Shown: piece by piece, positions 1 through 7,773 of the stretch
Numbering within the stretch: the first letter of the stretch is position 1
How the letters are laid out: each line of letters opens with the position of its first letter
DNA from: an uncultured Desulfobulbaceae bacterium
GTDB taxonomy: Bacteria > Desulfobacterota > Desulfobulbia > Desulfobulbales > Desulfobulbaceae
Assembly: GCA_947260045.1 (NCBI GenBank)
Contig: CAMYOP010000066.1
Span: 1 to 10,859, forward strand
DNA length: 10,859 nt
Reading direction: 5' to 3'
Translations under genes and position numbers: made by a program
Notes under the pieces: model-generated
Database searches by the model: none
Told to the model about the DNA's origin: nothing
Seen by the model: the letters and a program-made list of their open reading frames with translations, nothing else

Positions 1-1
1 G

Positions 2-1213
2 GAGCATTTTAAGCAGGCCACCGGTAAGCTGGACGTGACTAATTTGCGCTTTACAGGGTCCATGAACAAGCCTGAGCAGTGGCAATTTTCAGCAACCAGT
101 GCAATTAAAGACAACTATTCCGATGCCATGCTAATCATGGATTACGAACATGAAGATTTAAAGCTGAAATTTTCAGGGAACCTGGAGCACCAAACAATAG
201 ACACTCTTTTTGGTAAACAGAAATTTGGCAAAAGTCGACTGGAGGGTGATTTCTCTTTTAAAGCTCCAGGAACTAAAAAGAAAGGCTCGGCTCTTGGACA
301 GCTGAAAGGCCAGAATGTTTTGCTCCCCTTACCTTCTGGCGACAAAGTCGAGATCGAACAGATAATGCTGATTGCAGATGGTACAGAGATAAATACCAGA
401 CTCTCTTCTCTTTCATGGAAATATTTCACCTGGTCTCCAATCAATGCCACGATCAATTTCAGCCAGGACAATACCCGCGTGAGGGTGGCCAAAGCAGAAA
501 TCTGCGGAATCGATTCGTCAGGAGAAGTAACAAAATCCGGTGAGAATTACGGCCTTATATTCAATGTTAACGGTATAGACCTCGACCTTGCCAAAAGCTA
601 CACCTGCCTGACAAAGGGAAAGGGCAAAATAACCGGTTCGCTTGATATCTCAAGTAATATCAGGGGACAGGGCATAGTCGATGAACTGGTCCGAAAATTA
701 GAAGGTCCACTGGAGCTGACGTTTAAAAATGGAATAATCGAACAGGAAAAGATTTTTGCCAGAATATTAAAAGTCCTTAACCTCACCGAGATTGTCAGGG
801 GCAAGCTTCCCGAACTGGCAAATGGAGGTTTCGCTTATACAAGCATTTCCATGCTGGGTGAATTCCAGAACGGTAAACTGATCATCAAAAAATTCTCTAT
901 GGAGGGCGACTCGCTCGATCTTATTGGTGATGGTGAGATAGACCTGGAACAGGAGACCATCAATGTCGAATTACTGGCAGCTCCTCTCAAGACTGTTGAC
1001 AGGGTCATTAAAAACATCCCTATGACAAATTACCTGCTGGCAGGCAACTTGATAAACATTCCGGTCAGTATTAAGGGAAAGTTGGATGACCCGAGCGTTC
1101 GGGTCATGTCGGTATCATCTGTCAGTAAAAATCTGCTAAAACTAGGAGAGCGAACTCTCAAAACACCTTTCAAGCTGATTGAGAGGCTTATGCCCGATGG
1201 AAGAAAACGGTAA
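2..1213 (+). CDS. AsmA-like envelope protein, C-terminal part (5' truncated by window edge)
   Basis: The reading frame is already open at base 2 and runs to TAA at 1211-1213, so the gene begins outside the window; the GTG at 35 is internal and not a start. About 403 residues are visible. They are mostly alternating beta-strand sequence, with the ending typical of AsmA/YhdP-type proteins: a 'GDSLDLIGDGEIDL' strand pair (about 905-946), a 'PLKTVDRVIKNIP' helix, a glycine-containing turn, and 'SIKGKLDDPSV' (about 1066-1098), followed by a short basic amphipathic tail. Proteins of this family are anchored in the inner membrane and form long beta-groove bridges thought to carry phospholipids towards the outer membrane; the exact subfamily cannot be set without the N-terminus. 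It converges on the next gene across a 171-bp gap with no strong terminator. Family confidence is good; function is inferred. Confidence 0.85.
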   Translation, partial: EHFKQATGKLDVTNLRFTGSMNKPEQWQFSATSAIKDNYSDAMLIMDYEHEDLKLKFSGNLEHQTIDTLFGKQKFGKSRLEGDFSFKAPGTKKKGSALGQLKGQNVLLPLPSGDKVEIEQIMLIADGTEINTRLSSLSWKYFTWSPINATINFSQDNTRVRVAKAEICGIDSSGEVTKSGENYGLIFNVNGIDLDLAKSYTCLTKGKGKITGSLDISSNIRGQGIVDELVRKLEGPLELTFKNGIIEQEKIFARILKVLNLTEIVRGKLPELANGGFAYTSISMLGEFQNGKLIIKKFSMEGDSLDLIGDGEIDLEQETINVELLAAPLKTVDRVIKNIPMTNYLLAGNLINIPVSIKGKLDDPSVRVMSVSSVSKNLLKLGERTLKTPFKLIERLMPDGRKR

Positions 1214-1286
1214 AGGTTAATTTCAGGCGCTTTGGGCACAAGTCCTTGCACTTGAAGAAAGTATCAGCCAACCTGTTCTCTTGGGA

Positions 1287-1367
1287 CTATTTATTCAGTC
1301 GTTCAATAATCTTATTGATATGCAGGGAAAGTGAGTCACTGTTGGTCTTCAATAGCCCCCGATACAT
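1287..1367 (-). CDS. possible 26-residue small ORF downstream of the secreted-protein gene
   Basis: Seen directly: an ATG at 1367 with an upstream AAGG eight bases away, 26 codons and a TAG at 1287-1289. It lies 17 bp downstream of the stop of the secreted-protein gene on the same strand, in a different frame. The peptide is basic and ends in a helix-like segment (HINKIIERLNK). It may be a real small protein translated from the same mRNA, or a chance ORF or remnant. No homology is claimed. Confidence 0.22.
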   Translation of the reverse strand: MYRGLLKTNSDSLSLHINKIIERLNK

Positions 1368-1384
1368 CTACTGAACCTTCAGTA

Positions 1385-2671
1385 TCATTTGGCTTTTTTC
1401 TGCGGCATCAGATCATTTTGTGCCTGTTCATGAATTTGCCAGCCCCTTGACTGAAGGGCCGAGCGCATCCGCTCACTGGACGTTCCCAGGGTCCAGATCT
1501 CGAACCCGGCAACTTTATTATTTTTGCCTTGAAGTACCATGTCCTCAACATTCGAGGCCAACTTCTGACTCCAGATCATGTAATCGGTGGGCAAAGCCAC
1601 AACGACAGCACCGTCCTGTTTCTTTGCTTTAACGAGGCGGGCCATAGGCGTTAAGCCTTTAAGAGGTGCTATATGTTTGTGGTAACCAGCAAACATGACA
1701 GTCATTTCAGTGATTACCTTGGCCATGCCTGGAGCGCTTGCCTGCAGCCCTACCTTAATAAACAGTTCACGATTATCTACGCCCTGCATCATTTCAAGAG
1801 CAGAAACAAGAACGGTCTGCAGTGCAGGAGTAAAGACTGGGTTATTGAGAAAAAGTTCAATTGTATCTTCATTGATGCCCATTGCCAGCAACTTGTTTTT
1901 GTTCTGCAGCCAAAGCTCGGAGGCAGGAGTATTGTTGATTGCCTCATTCAGGAGGCGTGCAGTGCCCGAGGTCGTCAGGACCAGCCCTCCCACTCCAGGA
2001 ACAACACTGGTAGCAAGGCCGACACCGATCCCTCCGAGATAGTCTGCCATGGCCAGTCGATCCAACTCTTCCTGCAGAACCTTGTTACTTGAGTAGAGAC
2101 TGACTCCGTAGCGGGTGGCTATCTGACCCTTGGATTTAGATACACCGACAAGTTGTTTGAGCCTGTTATCCTCTGTTTCAGTCAGTTCACGTTGACCGAT
2201 TGTTGATTTAGCACGATTAAACAGGCTGCCGATTCCTTCCGCAGCCCCCTCAAGGGTCGATTCCGGATCGTTGAACAAATTTTTTATTCCCTGTACGGTA
2301 TTTTCCCCGCTCTTCTTCACAGCAGCCACTGCTGTGTTCGAGGTTTCCTCCTTCTTCATGGCTGCTATGGCCTCGAGCTCACCAACCAATATAGAAAGAG
2401 CGTTGGTGGATTTAACCTGAAAAGAACCGAACGTGGACTGCACTTTGAAATGATAAAAAAATCCGTCGTGCATGACTCGTTCATCCACAGAATGATACTT
2501 CCCCTTCAATAAGCCAGGCGAAAGAATCGCACTGGCCTTGAACTCACCGGGCTGTTCATAATCAGGGGCGGATGCCTGAGCGCTTACTGCGACAACGAGC
2601 CAGAGTACAACTACAATCGAGACGAGAAACAACTTGCTTGTGTTACCCATTACTGATCTTTCGGCGCACAT
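1385..2671 (-). CDS. secreted/periplasmic protein of unknown function, 428 aa
   Basis: I do not recognise this family. The ATG at 2671 is chosen because a strong ribosome binding site, AAGGAAGG (complement of 2681-2688), lies nine bases upstream; the next Met (residue 8) has only a weak site. A basic start and a hydrophobic stretch (about residues 14-30) ending 'AVSAQASA' look like a signal peptide cut near residue 35. A helix-rich, lysine- and glutamate-rich middle follows (about 95-210). A very glycine-rich hydrophobic segment comes next (about 211-236, 'GGIGVGLATSVVPGVGG'), resembling a glycine zipper or membrane-inserting hairpin. The C-terminal 150 residues are mixed alpha/beta. No catalytic motif, lipobox or barrel signature is visible. 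It lies downstream of the phospholipase D gene on the same strand, but 155 bp containing a tandem repeat separate them, so co-transcription is uncertain. Confidence 0.85.
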   Translation of the reverse strand: MCAERSVMGNTSKLFLVSIVVVLWLVVAVSAQASAPDYEQPGEFKASAILSPGLLKGKYHSVDERVMHDGFFYHFKVQSTFGSFQVKSTNALSILVGELEAIAAMKKEETSNTAVAAVKKSGENTVQGIKNLFNDPESTLEGAAEGIGSLFNRAKSTIGQRELTETEDNRLKQLVGVSKSKGQIATRYGVSLYSSNKVLQEELDRLAMADYLGGIGVGLATSVVPGVGGLVLTTSGTARLLNEAINNTPASELWLQNKNKLLAMGINEDTIELFLNNPVFTPALQTVLVSALEMMQGVDNRELFIKVGLQASAPGMAKVITEMTVMFAGYHKHIAPLKGLTPMARLVKAKKQDGAVVVALPTDYMIWSQKLASNVEDMVLQGKNNKVAGFEIWTLGTSSERMRSALQSRGWQIHEQAQNDLMPQKKAK

Positions 2672-2716
2672 GGTTATAGTCCTTCCTTTATGTGTTATTC
2701 TTTATCTTGCCTCAAC

Positions 2717-2736
2717 CTGATAGCTTAGGATATCAG
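2717..2736. promoter_or_regulatory. inverted repeat CTGATA-N8-TATCAG upstream of the 428-aa protein gene
   Basis: Perfect 6-bp arms separated by 8 bp, centred about 55 bp upstream of the start codon at 2671. The position suits an operator, but a 6-bp palindrome can arise by chance and no regulator is encoded in the window. Confidence 0.2.
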
Positions 2737-2753
2737 CCAACGAAGTAGAAGAG

Positions 2754-2795
2754 TTAACGGTTTACAGTTTTCGGTGTGTGGTGTGTGGTGTGTGG
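2754..2795. repeat. heptamer tandem repeat, six units
   Basis: Six consecutive 7-bp units. The last three (2775-2795) are exact TGTGTGG copies. The first three (2754-2774) are diverged units that keep the terminal G (TTAACGG, then TTTACAG, then TTTTCGG). The array lies between the stop of the phospholipase D gene and the start of the 428-aa protein gene. Seven-bp arrays of this general kind are known as STRRs in cyanobacteria; whether this one varies in copy number is unknown. Confidence 0.7.
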
Positions 2796-2826
2796 AATCA
2801 TGATATCAGAATAATAGTAATAATAC

Positions 2827-4395
2827 CTAAAAATATTTTTCCAGAGGAAACAGTACCAAAATGCCAACCTGAAAACGCCGCAGCCAATCGGTTTCCGGAT
2901 CATGGCTATATTTCTCTACTCCCATTTCTGTTCCCCAGCGCAAATCACCCTGTTTGTTCAGCCAAACGGCCCAACTGTTTTCAGGACGCAGATACGTTTC
3001 AATATCATCAACGACTTGCTGGGCCAATTCAGGGCTGCGCACAACAAGCACTGTTTCAAAGTTCAAATAAGCAGATCGGAGATTAATATTGAAAGACCCA
3101 ATGTAGAGCGTCTTGCGGTCAAATACTATTGATTTGGCATGCAAGCCGGTTGCTGCCTGCTCACCGCATCGTCCTGTACTGGCCAGTGACTCTGAAAAAG
3201 AAAGTGCATCAGGACGAAACTCATGCAGTGCAATTCCCTTGCGAAGCATGTCTTTTCGACCTTTTCCATACCCGGAATGATTTGTAAGCAAATCATTAGA
3301 AGCCAATGAGTTGGTCAGCGCCCTTATCTGAACACCGCGATCCGCTAATTCTCCAGCTTTTTCTAGCTGCTCCTCACCTAGAACAAAATACGCAGACTCA
3401 ATCAAAACCTCTTTTTGAGCTAAACTGATCTCTTTTCCTAAAGATTCCGCGGTTAATTTATAAGAATTGAGGTCATCAATGTCTGATGGCACTGGTTGAT
3501 CATATATCAACTCAGCCTCTGCCCAGACCATCTGAGTCAAAATTGATTGGATATTTTGCAGGCCTTGCTCAAAACCTTGCGGAGGATTATAACACAAGCT
3601 CTGGGTATCATGGGCAGCAACAAGATTATTTTCAAGCCAGCTTTCCAGGTATGACTGTTCCGGTTTGTCTTTGATCAATGCATGAATCGGGAAAGACCAG
3701 GGACTGTTCCAATAGGCATCAAAATTATTAGATATCTGCTTAACAATTGGTCCGGTGGCAAGTATATCTCGGTCTCGAAAATTTAATTCAGGATCCATAT
3801 CAAAATATTCATCACCAATATTCCTGCCGCCAACAATCCCAAACGCGCCATCCGCCACAAAAGTTTTATTATGCATACGCCTGTTGAGGCGACTGAATTC
3901 TGCGAGAAAGCCCAACCACTTTGCCATCCCTTTCCTGGTTGCAAAGGGGTTGTAGATACGAACATCTATATTGGAATGGCTGCTCAAAAGAGCAATAACA
4001 TCATCACGATCATTTATATTGATATCATCAAGTAATATCCGGACACGCACACCTCGTTCAGCGGCGAGAAGCAGGCGTTGTGCCATGTAGGTTCCGGCTG
4101 TATCTGAATTCCAGATATAATACTGGGCATCAAGACTCTTCTGCGCAGACTCGATAAGAGCCAGGCGTTCTACAAAAGCCTGTTTGCCTGAGCTGAGAAT
4201 ATAGAATCCCGATTGAGCAGTAGTGCGAGATAACTGTCGGGGCTCTATCATTTTGCCAAGCATGGTTGTCTGAGGCTGATCAAATGAAAGAGAAGGCTGC
4301 CGGTCAATGGCAGTTGGCTTAGTTGTACAGCCTGTAATCTGCACAATAATCAATACAAGCAAAATGAATCTGTATAATTTCTTCGGAAAAATCAT
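2827..4395 (-). CDS. ClsC-like phospholipase D family lipoprotein, 522 aa
   Basis: Two complete HKD (HxKx4D) motifs define the phospholipase D superfamily: H175-K177-D182, followed by 'GIVGGRN', and H419-K421-D426, followed by 'IGSFNIN'. The pair forms one active site that passes through a phosphohistidine. The N-terminus is a lipoprotein signal with lipobox I-T-G-C (Cys23); Thr at +2 is not the Asp retention signal, so outer-membrane sorting is likely. Layout and length resemble ClsC (YmdC)-type cardiolipin synthases (E. coli ClsC is about 470 aa), which join phosphatidylglycerol to a phosphatidyl group from phosphatidylethanolamine. A hydrolytic phospholipase D role cannot be excluded. AAGGA (complement of 4404-4408) lies eight bases before the ATG. 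No YmdB-like partner is visible. It is divergent from the patatin autotransporter gene, with 205 bp between the starts. Confidence 0.93.
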   Translation of the reverse strand: MIFPKKLYRFILLVLIIVQITGCTTKPTAIDRQPSLSFDQPQTTMLGKMIEPRQLSRTTAQSGFYILSSGKQAFVERLALIESAQKSLDAQYYIWNSDTAGTYMAQRLLLAAERGVRVRILLDDININDRDDVIALLSSHSNIDVRIYNPFATRKGMAKWLGFLAEFSRLNRRMHNKTFVADGAFGIVGGRNIGDEYFDMDPELNFRDRDILATGPIVKQISNNFDAYWNSPWSFPIHALIKDKPEQSYLESWLENNLVAAHDTQSLCYNPPQGFEQGLQNIQSILTQMVWAEAELIYDQPVPSDIDDLNSYKLTAESLGKEISLAQKEVLIESAYFVLGEEQLEKAGELADRGVQIRALTNSLASNDLLTNHSGYGKGRKDMLRKGIALHEFRPDALSFSESLASTGRCGEQAATGLHAKSIVFDRKTLYIGSFNINLRSAYLNFETVLVVRSPELAQQVVDDIETYLRPENSWAVWLNKQGDLRWGTEMGVEKYSHDPETDWLRRFQVGILVLFPLEKYF

Positions 4396-4455
4396 ATTGT
4401 AAGTCCTTGTTCAAGCACTTCAATTAATTTACAATGATCCTATTTACTGTTACTT

Positions 4456-4483
4456 GTAATATAAACGTATATCAAAATGGCAA
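4456..4483 (-). promoter_or_regulatory. candidate sigma-70 promoter for the phospholipase D gene
   Basis: On the minus strand, TTGCCA (complement of 4478-4483, 5/6 match to the -35 consensus) is followed after 16 bp by TATTAC (complement of 4456-4461), about 60 bp upstream of the ATG at 4395. The -10 match is modest. Confidence 0.3.
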
Positions 4484-4556
4484 TGAAAGCTGTTGCGCCT
4501 CCGCGATGTAAAGCGACACTGAAGATCAGGACAGAGTGTTTTTTTCTGAAAATTTA

Positions 4557-4586
4557 TTACTCAGACAATTAAACAAAATACATAAT
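4557..4586 (+). promoter_or_regulatory. candidate promoter for the patatin autotransporter, implying a very short leader
   Basis: CATAAT (4581-4586, 5/6 to the -10 consensus) has only a poor -35 (TTACTC, 4557-4562, 18-bp spacer). If used, transcription would begin about 8 nt before the ATG at 4601. That would agree with the absence of any Shine-Dalgarno sequence there. Weak evidence. Confidence 0.22.
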
Positions 4587-4600
4587 GTTCGGCTTATTAT

Positions 4601-6832
4601 ATGGCAAATAAAAAAGAAAGAAACTCCATTATATTTTTTTTGTTGTTCCTCAGCCTGCTCGTTGCAGCTCCGGCTTATTCCACCGGTTCAGGGCACATTA
4701 CCAATACTCAGACACGGCCTAAAATTGGCTTAGTGTTAAGTGGAGGCGGAGCACGCGGTGCCGCTCACATAGGGGTGATAAAAGTCCTGGAAGATCTTCA
4801 CATCCCTATTGATTATATTACCGGTACCAGTATGGGCTCAATTGTTGGTGGACTTTATGCCTCGGGAATGAGTACCGATGAAATCAGAGATATTTTAGTC
4901 AGTACGGATTGGTCGACTGCTTTCAAGGATAGCATACCGAGAGAAGAGAGATCGTTTAGGCGCAAAAAGGACGATGAGCTGTATCTCTACAAAAGTAGAC
5001 CCGGAATCAGTGATACCGGACAGATCAAACTTCCCGTTGGTTTACTGGAGGGGCAGGCAATTGATCTCATGTTTAAACGTTTGACTTTGCCGGTGGCTGA
5101 TGTTCGCAGCTTTGATCAACTTTCAATTCCTTATCGAGCAGTAGCTACAGATATAGTCACCGGTAAGGCAGTGGTGCTTGCTAATGGCGATCTCGCTACC
5201 GCAATGCGGGCAAGTATGTCCATCCCCCCATTGTTCTCTCCTGTTGAAATAGATGGGAAATTGCTTGTCGATGGTGGGGTAAGCAATAATCTTCCCATCG
5301 ACATCGCCAGAGAACTTGGAGCAGATATCGTCATTGTTGTCGATATAAGCACTCCTTTGTTAACCAGGGAAGAAATTGTTTCCACTATCAGTGTCACGGA
5401 TCAATTGACCGGAATACTGACCAGAAGAAATACTGAAGAACAACTCGCGACCCTTAGTCCAAAAGACGTCCTTATTATTCCCGACCTGGGCTCCATAACC
5501 TCTTCTTCGTTCGAACAGGCAGATAAAGCTGTTCCAATCGGTAAAGATGCCGCACTAAGCCAAAAAGATAAGCTTTTGCCCTATAGCCTCGCAGAAAAGG
5601 ATTATGCCGAATATACCCAGACAATTGTAAGGAAACCAAAGGTTCCTCCTGTGATTTCCTTTGTTGAACTCGTCAACCAATCTGCAATAGATGATAAAAT
5701 TCTCATGCATCGTTTGGATATTGTGACGGGGCAACCACTTGACAGTAAAAAACTCCAAAACAATATAGATAAGATTGTTGGTTTAGAACTCTTTGAGAAC
5801 GTCAGCTATGAAATCATTAATAAAAATAATAGCACTGGTATTCGCATCATTGCCAAGGAAAAATCCTGGGGGCCAAACTACCTGCAGACAGGTATCACCA
5901 TATCAGACAACCTGAAAGGAGATAATACATTTAACCTTGGCATTGCCTATACCCGAACTGCACTGAACAAATTAGCCGGAGAATGGCGCACAGCTCTTCA
6001 GATTGGTGAATCCCCCGGAATTGTAACTGAATTGTATCAACCATTTGGTGATAATTTACAATATTTCGTGCAACCGTACCTTTTCTATACAAAAAATAAT
6101 GTCAGCATCTATAATTCCGATGGAATTCCCCTTTCAGAGTATAGGGTCACAGACTACGGACTCAAAGTAGCAACCGGCATACATTTTGGAACCTGGGGAG
6201 AATTTCGCCTGGGTATAGAAAGATCAGCAGGCTATACTGATATACGAACAGGGGAAGATATTCTTGATGACACCGACTTCAATAAGGGGGAATGGTCTGC
6301 ACAATTTTCTGTTGATACTCTCAATAATAGATATTTCCCGACAAGAGGAAGGTTAGGGAGTCTCAAGTATATTGACTCCCTGGAAGAACTGGGTGCTGAC
6401 TCTGCTTTTGATCAACTCCTGTTTGACTATTTGTCTGCCCACACCTTCGGAGCTCACACCGTTTTAGCGGGTGCCCATTATCATACGACTCTTACTGATG
6501 ATGCTCCGCTGCAAAATATCTTCCTCAGTGGTGGACTCTTCAACTTTTCCGGCTACAACAAAGACAGCCTGTCTGGCCAACATCTCGGGCTAATCCAACT
6601 GGGCTATATGCATAAAATTGGCGATTTTAATTTGTTCCCAACTTATATAGGTGTTTCGCTTGAAGGTGGGAATGTCTGGCAGGATAAAAATTCAATCAGC
6701 CTGGATGACACCATGGTGGCCGGCAGTGTCTTTATCGGTGTCGATACTATTATTGGCCCACTCTTTGTGGGGTATGGCATCGCTGAAAACGACAACCAGA
6801 GTTTTTACTTTGCATTGGGAAAATTATTTTAA
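4601..6832 (+). CDS. type Vd autotransporter: patatin-like phospholipase with POTRA and outer-membrane barrel, 743 aa
   Basis: Signal peptide (residues 1-27, basic start, hydrophobic core, 'APAYS'). The patatin domain spans about 41-340: oxyanion loop GGGARG (48-53), nucleophile elbow G-T-S-M-G with Ser77, and the D-G-G motif with Asp224, giving an intact Ser-Asp dyad. A single POTRA-like segment covers about 350-420. A BamA/FhaC-type 16-strand barrel follows (about 425-743), with 'YFPTRGRLGS' inside it and a terminal Phe. This order and the length match the type Vd secretion family (PlpD of Pseudomonas aeruginosa, FplA of Fusobacterium), which are phospholipase A enzymes displayed on or released from the surface. 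ATG 4601 is the only sensible start, because an in-frame stop lies at 4583-4585, yet no Shine-Dalgarno sequence precedes it. No cleavage site between patatin and POTRA can be assigned. The gene is divergent from the phospholipase D gene. Confidence 0.95.
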   Translation: MANKKERNSIIFFLLFLSLLVAAPAYSTGSGHITNTQTRPKIGLVLSGGGARGAAHIGVIKVLEDLHIPIDYITGTSMGSIVGGLYASGMSTDEIRDILVSTDWSTAFKDSIPREERSFRRKKDDELYLYKSRPGISDTGQIKLPVGLLEGQAIDLMFKRLTLPVADVRSFDQLSIPYRAVATDIVTGKAVVLANGDLATAMRASMSIPPLFSPVEIDGKLLVDGGVSNNLPIDIARELGADIVIVVDISTPLLTREEIVSTISVTDQLTGILTRRNTEEQLATLSPKDVLIIPDLGSITSSSFEQADKAVPIGKDAALSQKDKLLPYSLAEKDYAEYTQTIVRKPKVPPVISFVELVNQSAIDDKILMHRLDIVTGQPLDSKKLQNNIDKIVGLELFENVSYEIINKNNSTGIRIIAKEKSWGPNYLQTGITISDNLKGDNTFNLGIAYTRTALNKLAGEWRTALQIGESPGIVTELYQPFGDNLQYFVQPYLFYTKNNVSIYNSDGIPLSEYRVTDYGLKVATGIHFGTWGEFRLGIERSAGYTDIRTGEDILDDTDFNKGEWSAQFSVDTLNNRYFPTRGRLGSLKYIDSLEELGADSAFDQLLFDYLSAHTFGAHTVLAGAHYHTTLTDDAPLQNIFLSGGLFNFSGYNKDSLSGQHLGLIQLGYMHKIGDFNLFPTYIGVSLEGGNVWQDKNSISLDDTMVAGSVFIGVDTIIGPLFVGYGIAENDNQSFYFALGKLF

Positions 6833-6956
6833 GATATCTAACGTCATACATCGTTTTTACGCAAGGCATCATTCCGCAGCAGTTTTTATTCTAGAATCGC
6901 TCCACTGGACTCTTTGTTACCAGCCTCCATAATTTTCCCTTCTTCAAATTTACAAT

Positions 6957-7006
6957 CTCCCTCTTTTGGGTGAACCCCACTTTCATTCTTTCAGGCGATT
7001 TCATTC
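6957..7006 (+). promoter_or_regulatory. shared 50-bp upstream element, copy A
   Basis: This block aligns without gaps to 7865-7914 with 42 of 50 bases identical, including a perfect 19-mer, CTTTCAGGCGATTTCATTC (6988-7006). It contains two related units, TTTTGGGTGA and TTTCAGGCGA, 25 bp apart, and three TTTCA words at the right end. It ends 89 bp before the start codon of the first barrel gene. A -10-like TCTAAT (7022-7027) follows 15 bp after its end. This is probably a transcription factor site overlapping the -35 region, though an RNA-level role is possible. Confidence 0.55.
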
Positions 7007-7095
7007 TCTGCTTGGAACATATCTAATAAAGCCAGCAATAATTTAATTTAGCCAAACGGCGAACATTTAAAAAAATTAAAAGGAGAAAAAAGATC

Positions 7096-7650
7096 ATGAA
7101 AAAAATCATTCTGCCTGTTGTCATTGGCTTAGCTTTAATTGCAGCTTCGTCAGCATCCGCGGCCGTGAAACCAAATTTAGATAAAGGCACTATGGAGATG
7201 CATATCAATGGATCTTACGACAATAATCATCCTCTGGATTATCAATTAACCCTTATTGGCGGATTTGGTTATTTCGTTATGGATAATCTGGAAATAGCTG
7301 CTATTGCAGGAATTCAGAGCAATGATCTTGCTGACTCTTATGAGTTGGGTGCAATTGCTGAGTATAATTTCACTACAAACTCTCCTTGGGTACCATTCCT
7401 GAAGGCAGGAATACTATGGACAGGCGTAGAATATGATGACGATTTATTCAATGATTCAGGCGACATAGACGAAACTGCTTGGATTGGCCGAATAGGTGGT
7501 GGTGTAAAATATTTCTTACGTGATGATATCGCAATTTCACTGAGTTTAAATTACGACAGAGCATCTGAAGATCTTTACGTAGATGATGATGGATCAGCTG
7601 AAGATTACAACGTGAAAGCTCTCATTGGGGTTGCTTATTACTTTGATTAG
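7096..7650 (+). CDS. small outer-membrane beta-barrel protein, 184 aa
   Basis: A good ribosome binding site (AGGAG, 7081-7085) lies ten bases before the ATG. The signal peptide is about residues 1-22 (MKK start, 'SSASA' cleavage region). The mature part of about 162 residues alternates amphipathic strands with acidic loops. Strands visible include 'YQLTLIGGFGYFV', 'LEIAAIAGIQ', 'YELGAIAEYNF', 'FLKAGILWTGVEY', 'IGRIGGGVKYFL', 'IAISLSLNYDRA' and 'VKALIGVAYYF'. This suits an eight-strand OmpX/OmpW-like barrel ('outer membrane protein beta-barrel' family). Two loops are strikingly acidic (around 'DDDLFNDSGDIDE' and 'VDDDGSAED') and could bind divalent cations. The protein ends Phe-Asp and not in the usual terminal aromatic residue for Bam recognition. 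Role unknown. It is probably monocistronic: a long hairpin follows, and its upstream region shares an element with the next gene. Confidence 0.88.
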   Translation: MKKIILPVVIGLALIAASSASAAVKPNLDKGTMEMHINGSYDNNHPLDYQLTLIGGFGYFVMDNLEIAAIAGIQSNDLADSYELGAIAEYNFTTNSPWVPFLKAGILWTGVEYDDDLFNDSGDIDETAWIGRIGGGVKYFLRDDIAISLSLNYDRASEDLYVDDDGSAEDYNVKALIGVAYYFD

Positions 7651-7715
7651 TCTGCTCTGGATTTAATAAGTATCGCAATTTCAATTCAGAATATCTTATG
7701 AGCCGTTGAAAAATG

Positions 7716-7773
7716 AAAGAGGTTCTTTCCTCACAAAAAATTTTGAAAGGAAAGTGTAGGAAAGGACCTCTTT
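7716..7773. terminator. long hairpin after the first barrel gene (16-bp stem, one G-U pair)
   Basis: The left arm 7716-7731 pairs with 7758-7773 over 16 bp, with one T-G wobble (7724-7765). A CAC/GTG extension (7732-7734 with 7754-7756) follows inside, leaving an A/T-rich loop. No U-tract follows directly; the first run of T is about 20 bases further on. It may be a terminator, an mRNA 3'-end stabiliser, or a small palindromic repeat. Confidence 0.55.

Noticed and set aside
1239..1254. CAAGT-N6-ACTTG hairpin between the convergent genes as a terminator
   Set aside because: Only a 5-bp stem and no T-tract on either strand.
1673..2092. Open frames on the plus strand opposite the 428-aa secreted protein
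   Set aside because: They lie antisense to a gene with a strong ribosome binding site and signal peptide, show no domain pattern and lack their own ribosome binding sites.
2827..4395. Phospholipase D protein as a defence nuclease
   Set aside because: A lipobox and the full-length ClsC-like two-HKD layout point to an envelope lipid enzyme, and no defence genes surround it.
4601..6832. Patatin as a CapV-type anti-phage (CBASS) effector
   Set aside because: It has a signal peptide, a POTRA and an outer-membrane barrel, and there is no nucleotide cyclase nearby; type Vd secretion explains it.
7011..7030. Sigma-54 or ECF-type promoter around TTGGAACATATCTAAT
   Set aside because: The TGGAAC word lacks a -12 GC at the right distance, and GGAAC to TCTAA spacing is far too short for an ECF promoter.
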